From IMG/VR virus record IMGVR_UViG_3300032287_000691, positions 1-35,834 of that record: a DNA stretch of 35,834 nt. One strand, 5' to 3'. Under the pieces are notes generated by a model, which saw only the letters and a program-made list of their open reading frames with translations, did not search any database and had not been told where the DNA came from. Below are positions 30,251-35,834 of this stretch, one piece after another. The stretch is from a virus. The number at the start of each line of letters is the position of its first letter. Position 1 is the first letter of the stretch. A program made the translations under genes and the position numbers.

Positions 30251-33200
30251 TTAGTTTGAATGTATGGATAATCGTACAACTCACGCTTGACATGATCTTT
30301 TACTTCTTTAGGTACAATGATTCTTGTACCACCAACACTAGTAACCTGAATAGCTTTTGTTTCTTTGCTCCAAAGATTCATTGGCTCTGTGTCAATTGCT
30401 TTTATTTCTTGATTGTCAATCATTTGAAACGTAGCATAAGGGAAATTAAAATCAGTATTAATACTAGAGACATGTGTATCACCTTCAGTAATAATAGTCG
30501 GTGCGGGTAATCGCTTCACTCGCATGTGTTGGTTGTAGTTAACTTTGATGTCTTCCAATTGTTCAACACTATCAATTAACTCACGTAGCTTATTCACATT
30601 GACCAAGAACGTGTCACCAAACTTTTGTTTATCACTAGGGAATACATGTAGTTGGTCACGTGCAAATGGATCACAAATGTATGTGAAGTCAAAACCATTG
30701 TAATCACAAATAGAACTAGTAACCCAAACATAATGTTCTTTCTTGTTGGGTAACTTTTCTAATAACTTCTTAAAGGTTTTGAGATAACTTTCATCATATT
30801 CAATGACCAATGTGTTCTCTGGAACTGGTTTGTTTCCATGGTCAATATATACTGTATCATACAATACATTTGTGGCAGTTGCTCTACGATCCTTAACAAA
30901 ATTAATATTACTCAAATGCTCAATAATTTTAACATATTTTGTGTCATCAGCAAAGTTTTCACGGTTAATCATAAACGTTGTTCCCCAGTGACTCCACTGA
31001 GTTCCAAATACATGAACCATCTTCATTTGCCAAGGATTAGGATAGTAGTTGAAATCAAATCCAGTATAATCTAATTCACTGTTTAGTATCCAGCATAAGT
31101 TACTACTTGCACGATTAATACAACGATTGATAGTGTCAACCCAACTATTTAAATAACGTGTCTTTTGTATTGTAGGATGTTGTAGTTTTAACAACTCAAA
31201 TCTTTGTTGTGATTCACTATTTCCTCTATCTACAAAGAACATGTCAATCTTTGTTTTAACTTCTAATGTTTTATCTTGTACATAGTTAACTTCTTTTTGA
31301 CCTTGACTATAAGTAAAGCCGTTAACAAAGTATGTTTGTGTGTTGATATTATCTCTAGTACCAAACGCATGTACATACATTGATTGCTCAATATCTGGTC
31401 TCCAATCAAAATCAAACTCACTATAATCCAAGTCAGGGTTTAACGCCCAGAACATTTCATTTGGATGCTTTGCAACCAAATCATCTAGCGTAGTTTCGAT
31501 GAGATATCTAGGGAAGATTTCTTCTTCAGCTTCTTCTAGTTCTACACGTTCTAAATAAATAACCTCACCGTTATTAGTGCTAGGCTCATAACGAGGGCCA
31601 TCATTCTGATTAGCAAGAGTACCAAATTGATAGATATAATCAGGTGCAGTAGCATCTGGATGCCAGCTAAAATCAAATAAACTTACATCAACACCTTCTG
31701 GGATGACCCAGTTATCTCTACTAGGAAGTATAACTGCTTTGATAGTATCGACAAACTTAGTTTCTGTTGCACCAGGTACAATATATTTAGGACCATTTGT
31801 CTTTTGCCATTGAGTACCAAATTGATAAATGTAGGGCGGGTCTTTAGGATTAGGTTTCCAACTAAAATCAAACGTAAGAATATCAATTCGCTTAGGCACA
31901 TCCCAATTAGACATGTCTTTACCTAATCTAGCAACTGGATTATGTATGTACTTAATCTGTGTAGCACCGTGTACTCTATACTCAACTGTTGGCATTATTT
32001 CTGGTGGATATTGATTATTACCAAACACATATATGTAGGGTTCCTCAGTCTTATCAGGATGCCATGAGTAGTCAAAATTAGCAACTTTGATATCATCTAA
32101 TATCGTAAAACCTATAGGTGATGGTAGTCTATTTCCCTTTATAATACTATTATCAATGTATTTTATCAAAGAGTCTTTGTGCGAGCCGGGTGTTACATAG
32201 CTAGGTCCACCTGTCTTTTGCCATTGAGTACCAAATTGATAGATATATGCTGATTCTGTATCATCAGGGTGCCAAGAATAGTCAATGCTATTTTCATCAA
32301 TATCTTTAGGCACAATCCAATTACTACGATTAGGCAACTTTTTAGCTTTTAACACACGTGTGTCAATATACTTAATAGGTGACATATCGTCAGTACCGGG
32401 CGTAATATATTTAGGTCCACCTGTCTTTTGCCATTGAGTACCAAATTGATAAATGTATGGCTGATCTTCTTCGTATGGATGCCAACTAAAGTCAAACGCA
32501 TTTACATCAATATCATCAGGTATAATCCAATTCTTCTTATTTGGCGCTGCCTTTGCTACTGGGGAATCAACATACTTAACTTCAGTAGCACCCTGTACTA
32601 AGTATCGAGGTCCGCCGGTCAATGCCCATTGAGTTCCGAATATGTATATATATGGTTTTTCTGTAGAGTCTGGATGCCAACTGAAATCAAACTCAGAAAT
32701 ATCTAAGTCATCTGGGATATCCCAAGATTTCATTGTAGTCTTAATTGCTACTGCTTTATTTTCTTCTACATATTTTACTTCTGTTGCACCATCGATTACG
32801 TAACGAGGTCCGCCGGTCTTTTGCCATTGTGTGCCAAACTCATAGATATAAAGAGGATCTTTAGGATTTGGTTTCCAACTAAAATCAAATTGTTCTTTAT
32901 CAATATTTTTAGGTATTTCCCAATTAGTCCTATCGTCTCCTAATGTAGCAACAATATCATTTATATATTTAATTTGTGTGGCACCAGGAACCGCATACTC
33001 AATCGTAGGCATAATTTCTGCTGGGTATTGATTGTTACCAAACACATATATGTAGGGATCTTCTGTAGTATCTGGATGCCATGTGTAATCAAAATCTTTA
33101 ATCTGATAATTATTCAATATAGAGAATCCACGTTTAGAAGGCAAACGTTTTGATTTTAAAATACGTGTATCAATGTATTTGATTGGACTATTATTGTGAA

Positions 33201-35834
33201 CACCGGGTGTAATATACCTTGGACCACCTGTCTTTTGCCATTGAGTACCAAATTGATAGATGTATGGCTCATCCTCAATATATGGGTGCCATGAATAGTC
33301 AATACTACTGTCATCAATGTATGCAGGAACTTCCCAGTTTGTTTTGTCCGGTAGTGCTTTTGCAACAGGTTCTTCCATATACTTTGTTTCAGTAGCACCT
33401 TCTACAGTGTAGATAGGGCCACCACTCAATGCCCATTGAGTAGCAAAGTGATAGATATAGGGAGGACTAGTGCTATCTGGATGCCAACTGAAATCAAAGT
33501 CAGCATCTATGTTTTTAGGTAATGTCCAGTTTTCTTTTGTAGCCAATGCCTTTGCTTTAGACAAGTTGATAAACTTGACTTCCGATGCCCCTGCAACTTC
33601 GTAGCGAGGTCCGCCTGTCTTTTGCCATTGAGTACCAAACTCATATATAAATGCAGGATCACGTGGGTGAGGGTGCCAACTAAAATCAAAATCAGTAGTA
33701 TCAATATTATCAGGTATAGCCCATGCAGATTTTATAGGTAAAGTCTTAGCTACCGGAAAGTTTACATACTTAGTTTCTGTAGCGCCATCAACTTGATATA
33801 CTGGTCCACCTTCTGGTTGCCATATTGTTGTAAATTCATAGTTGAATGGATCATCAGTGCTGTCTGGATGCCAACTAAAATCAAACGATGATTCATCAAT
33901 ATATTCAGGAATATACCAATTTAACTTGTTTGATTTTTTTATTGATTTGATGGTATCAACATATTTTGTTTCCGTTGCCCCTTCTACAATATATTTAGGT
34001 CCGCCTGTCTTTTGCCATTGAGTTCCAAACTCATATATGTAAGGTTGTTCTGTATTATCAGGGTGCCAACTGTAATCAAATATTTTATGTTCAACATCAG
34101 CAGGAGAAATCCAATTCTTTTTACTAGGTAATGCTACTACTTTTTGAAAGTCAACATATTTTACTTCAGTGGCACCTGGCATAACATATCTTGGTCCGCC
34201 TGTCTTTTGCCATTGAGTTCCAAATTGCCAAATGAGGTCTGCTTCTAATGGATCAGGTCTCCAGGTAAAATCAAAACCAGTTGTATCTAAATTATCAGGA
34301 ATAACCCAACGATCCCATTCAGGAGTTACTTCAACTAACTCGTCCATGTACTTCTTTTCAGTAGCACCGTCAACTTGATACTCAACAGTAGATTTAATCT
34401 TACCGTCAATGTATGAGTTACCCCAAACGTAGATATATGCAGGATCTTTTGGATTTGGCTTCCAACTAAAGTCAAACTTATCTTCATTAATAGGTTGAAT
34501 GATATGCCAGTTAGTTCTATCTGAATCTAAGGTAGCAACTATATCATTTACATATTTTATTTGAGTTGCACCTGGTACAGCATACTCAATTGTAGGCATT
34601 ACTTCAGCAGGATACAGATTATTACCGAACACATAGATATATGGTTCTTCTGTAGTATCTGGATGCCATGTATAATCAAAATCTTTAATTTTTAAATTAT
34701 CTAATATAGCAAAGCCTTTTTTACTAGATAAACGTTTTGATTTTAGAATACGTGTATCAATATATTTGATAGCACTATTTGCATGAACCCCAGGAGTCTT
34801 ATATACATGGCCACCTGTCTTTTGCCATTGAGTACCAAATTGATAGATATACGGTTCGTCTTGAGCATACGGGTGCCATGAATAATCAAAGCTATCTACA
34901 TCGACAAATGCAGGCACTTCCCAATTAGTTTTATCCGGTAGTGCCTTAGCAATTAGGTCTTCAACGTATTTGATTTCAGTAGCACCATCAACGTTATATA
35001 TAGGTCCGCCACTTAATGCCCACTGTGTAGGAAATACGTATGTATAGGGAGGACTTGTACCGTCCGGGTGCCAGCTAAAGTCAAAGTCTGTAATATCGAT
35101 GTTTGCAGGGATAGTCCATTTTTCTTTACTAGGTAATGTTTTTACTTTTTGTAAATCGACAAATTTAACTTCTGTTGAATTAGGTACAACATAGCGAGGT
35201 CCGCCGGTCTTTTGATGTTGCGTGCCGAATTCATAAGTGAATAAAGGATCACGAGGATGAGGATGCCATGTGTAATCAAAACCTGTATCATCAATGTTGT
35301 TAGGTATGATCCATTTAGACATGATCAGTTTAGTTTTAGCTACGAGTGAAGTAACATACTTAGTACTAGTAGAGCCCTCAATCTGATATACTGGACCACC
35401 TTCAGATTGCCAGACTGTCGTAAATTCATAATTGAACGGGTCATCTGTACTATCAGGGTGCCAACTAAAATCAAACGATAATTCATCAATATATTCAGGA
35501 ATATACCAATTTAACTTGTTTGATTTTTTTATTGCTTTTTGAGTATCAATATATTTTGTTTCAGTTGCACCTTCTACTAGATACATCGGTCCACCTGTCT
35601 TTTGCCATTGTGTGCCGAATTCATAGATATATGGAGTTTCTGTGCTATCTGGATGCCAGCTATAGTCAAACATTTTATGTTCAATGTCAGCCGGAGAAAC
35701 CCAATTCTTTTTATTAGGTAATGCTACTGCTTTTTGAAAGTTAATATACTTAGTTTCAGTTGCTCCGGGCATTACATAACAAGGTCCACCTGTCTTTTGC
35801 CATTGTGTACCGAACTGCCATAATAGAGGTGCTT
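29557..35834 (-). CDS. giant FDFSWHPD-repeat protein with glycosyltransferase-like C-terminus, 5' end beyond window
   Basis: The frame is open from the right edge to the stop at 29557, at least 2,090 residues; an ATG at 35772 lies inside a repeat and is not the start. About 25 modules of ~65-80 residues are seen, each built on VPGATE.KYVD ... W.IP..ID ... FDFSWHPD.T.PYIY.FGTQWQKTGG. The last modules diverge (FDFDWRPDIEQ, FDFNYYPNPWQ, FDFTYICDPFA), and the final ~330 residues (from about 1740) resemble a GT-A domain (MDIVFLSNGETGADENYEHL, RVAAYHAAAEASNTPWMF, FDWNWQPDR). Proteins with FDFSWHPD repeats recur in T4-like aquatic phages as unassigned large proteins. A surface or virion role is possible; the start is out of view. 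Confidence 0.75.
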   Translation of the reverse strand, partial: APLLWQFGTQWQKTGGPCYVMPGATETKYINFQKAVALPNKKNWVSPADIEHKMFDYSWHPDSTETPYIYEFGTQWQKTGGPMYLVEGATETKYIDTQKAIKKSNKLNWYIPEYIDELSFDFSWHPDSTDDPFNYEFTTVWQSEGGPVYQIEGSTSTKYVTSLVAKTKLIMSKWIIPNNIDDTGFDYTWHPHPRDPLFTYEFGTQHQKTGGPRYVVPNSTEVKFVDLQKVKTLPSKEKWTIPANIDITDFDFSWHPDGTSPPYTYVFPTQWALSGGPIYNVDGATEIKYVEDLIAKALPDKTNWEVPAFVDVDSFDYSWHPYAQDEPYIYQFGTQWQKTGGHVYKTPGVHANSAIKYIDTRILKSKRLSSKKGFAILDNLKIKDFDYTWHPDTTEEPYIYVFGNNLYPAEVMPTIEYAVPGATQIKYVNDIVATLDSDRTNWHIIQPINEDKFDFSWKPNPKDPAYIYVWGNSYIDGKIKSTVEYQVDGATEKKYMDELVEVTPEWDRWVIPDNLDTTGFDFTWRPDPLEADLIWQFGTQWQKTGGPRYVMPGATEVKYVDFQKVVALPSKKNWISPADVEHKIFDYSWHPDNTEQPYIYEFGTQWQKTGGPKYIVEGATETKYVDTIKSIKKSNKLNWYIPEYIDESSFDFSWHPDSTDDPFNYEFTTIWQPEGGPVYQVDGATETKYVNFPVAKTLPIKSAWAIPDNIDTTDFDFSWHPHPRDPAFIYEFGTQWQKTGGPRYEVAGASEVKFINLSKAKALATKENWTLPKNIDADFDFSWHPDSTSPPYIYHFATQWALSGGPIYTVEGATETKYMEEPVAKALPDKTNWEVPAYIDDSSIDYSWHPYIEDEPYIYQFGTQWQKTGGPRYITPGVHNNSPIKYIDTRILKSKRLPSKRGFSILNNYQIKDFDYTWHPDTTEDPYIYVFGNNQYPAEIMPTIEYAVPGATQIKYINDIVATLGDDRTNWEIPKNIDKEQFDFSWKPNPKDPLYIYEFGTQWQKTGGPRYVIDGATEVKYVEENKAVAIKTTMKSWDIPDDLDISEFDFSWHPDSTEKPYIYIFGTQWALTGGPRYLVQGATEVKYVDSPVAKAAPNKKNWIIPDDIDVNAFDFSWHPYEEDQPYIYQFGTQWQKTGGPKYITPGTDDMSPIKYIDTRVLKAKKLPNRSNWIVPKDIDENSIDYSWHPDDTESAYIYQFGTQWQKTGGPSYVTPGSHKDSLIKYIDNSIIKGNRLPSPIGFTILDDIKVANFDYSWHPDKTEEPYIYVFGNNQYPPEIMPTVEYRVHGATQIKYIHNPVARLGKDMSNWDVPKRIDILTFDFSWKPNPKDPPYIYQFGTQWQKTNGPKYIVPGATETKFVDTIKAVILPSRDNWVIPEGVDVSLFDFSWHPDATAPDYIYQFGTLANQNDGPRYEPSTNNGEVIYLERVELEEAEEEIFPRYLIETTLDDLVAKHPNEMFWALNPDLDYSEFDFDWRPDIEQSMYVHAFGTRDNINTQTYFVNGFTYSQGQKEVNYVQDKTLEVKTKIDMFFVDRGNSESQQRFELLKLQHPTIQKTRYLNSWVDTINRCINRASSNLCWILNSELDYTGFDFNYYPNPWQMKMVHVFGTQWSHWGTTFMINRENFADDTKYVKIIEHLSNINFVKDRRATATNVLYDTVYIDHGNKPVPENTLVIEYDESYLKTFKKLLEKLPNKKEHYVWVTSSICDYNGFDFTYICDPFARDQLHVFPSDKQKFGDTFLVNVNKLRELIDSVEQLEDIKVNYNQHMRVKRLPAPTIITEGDTHVSSINTDFNFPYATFQMIDNQEIKAIDTEPMNLWSKETKAIQVTSVGGTRIIVPKEVKDHVKRELYDYPYIQTNKILAKSTPMDIVFLSNGETGADENYEHLVKTTQGLPNRVVRVDGVNGRVAAYHAAAEASNTPWMFTVFAKLKVSPKFDWNWQPDRMQLPKHYVFHAKNPVNGLVYGHMAMIAYNKKLTLANEGKGLDFTMDDEHEIVEIVSGTANFNTDEWSTWRTSFREALKLRANDDEVSKKRLEFWLTTGMGKFSDYSTDGAQHAVEYYESVNGDFEKLKLSYDWPWLKEYFNNKYK
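32800..35834. repeat. higher-order tandem repeat of eight modules, period ~1,590 bp
   Basis: Modules 1-7 from the right edge (WHPDSTETPYIYEF, WHPDSTDDPFNYEF, WHPHPRDP, WHPDGTSPPY, WHPYAQDEP, WHPDTTEEPYIYVFGNN, WKPNPKDP) recur in the same order as modules 9-15, and the partial module at the edge matches module 8. One landmark in module 1 lies near 35656 and in module 9 near 34066, 1,590 bases apart (530 codons). A third copy starts near 32800 but is partial and altered. All shifts are multiples of three, so the frame is kept. Confidence 0.8.

Noticed and set aside
29557-35834. CRISPR or intergenic satellite array
   Set aside because: The repeats are long, diverged and always in frame in one open reading frame, with no short identical direct repeats and spacers.

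Overview
The window is an AT-rich, gene-dense piece of a large T4-like (myovirus-type) phage genome. Essentially every gene lies on the minus strand, most with 1-8 base overlaps (TAATG, ATGA). The T4-type core is clear: a gp17-type terminase large subunit (7814-9361), UvsX recombinase (2825-3889), a UvsY-like mediator (2112-2573), a gp32-like single-strand binding protein (4171-5169), and T4-type late promoter boxes (NATAAATACT). The likely host is a betaproteobacterium. Three things point there: a Burkholderiales-type porin (26370-27251), a small protein of a family I associate with Burkholderia-type genomes (3901-4131), and a circularly permuted two-piece tmRNA (27958-28320), a gene form known from some Betaproteobacteria as well as Alphaproteobacteria and Cyanobacteria.

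Layout from left to right, with transcription running right to left. 1-1412: an AAA ATPase (cut by the window edge) and two small genes, each behind its own host-type promoter. 1409-5169: recombination and replication genes (sulfotransferase-like protein, UvsY, acidic protein, UvsX, small protein, gp32). 5329-13124: late and structural genes (820-aa protein, terminase, GNV-repeat fibre-like protein, methyltransferase, two paralogous proteins with capsid-targeting-like N-termini, a baseplate or fibre-like protein). 13153-14130: two lipoproteins and a membrane coiled-coil protein, probably lysis spanins. 14138-20074: a translationally coupled metabolic cassette (radical SAM, PLP aminotransferase, NDP-sugar epimerase, 2OG oxygenase, ThyA, methyltransferase, DHFR). 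20071-22510: small conserved phage genes. 22510-26290: a HExxH/VWA protein with its MoxR ATPase, a second HExxH protein and small genes, most behind strong sigma70-like promoters. 26370-28448: porin, a small P-loop-like protein and the permuted tmRNA. 28445-35834: a GT10-like glycosyltransferase and a giant repeat protein of at least 2,090 residues that runs off the right edge.

The most unusual items are the permuted tmRNA (tag ANDSQFALAA), whose intervening segment carries a Shine-Dalgarno-led 41-codon membrane-peptide ORF running into the tmRNA coding piece; a porin in an otherwise lytic-looking phage; a family of compact promoters whose -35 box abuts or contains the upstream stop codon; and a giant protein built from about 25 FDFSWHPD modules arranged in a higher-order repeat of eight modules (1,590 bp). 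All functions are read from sequence motifs and family knowledge; no search was run.
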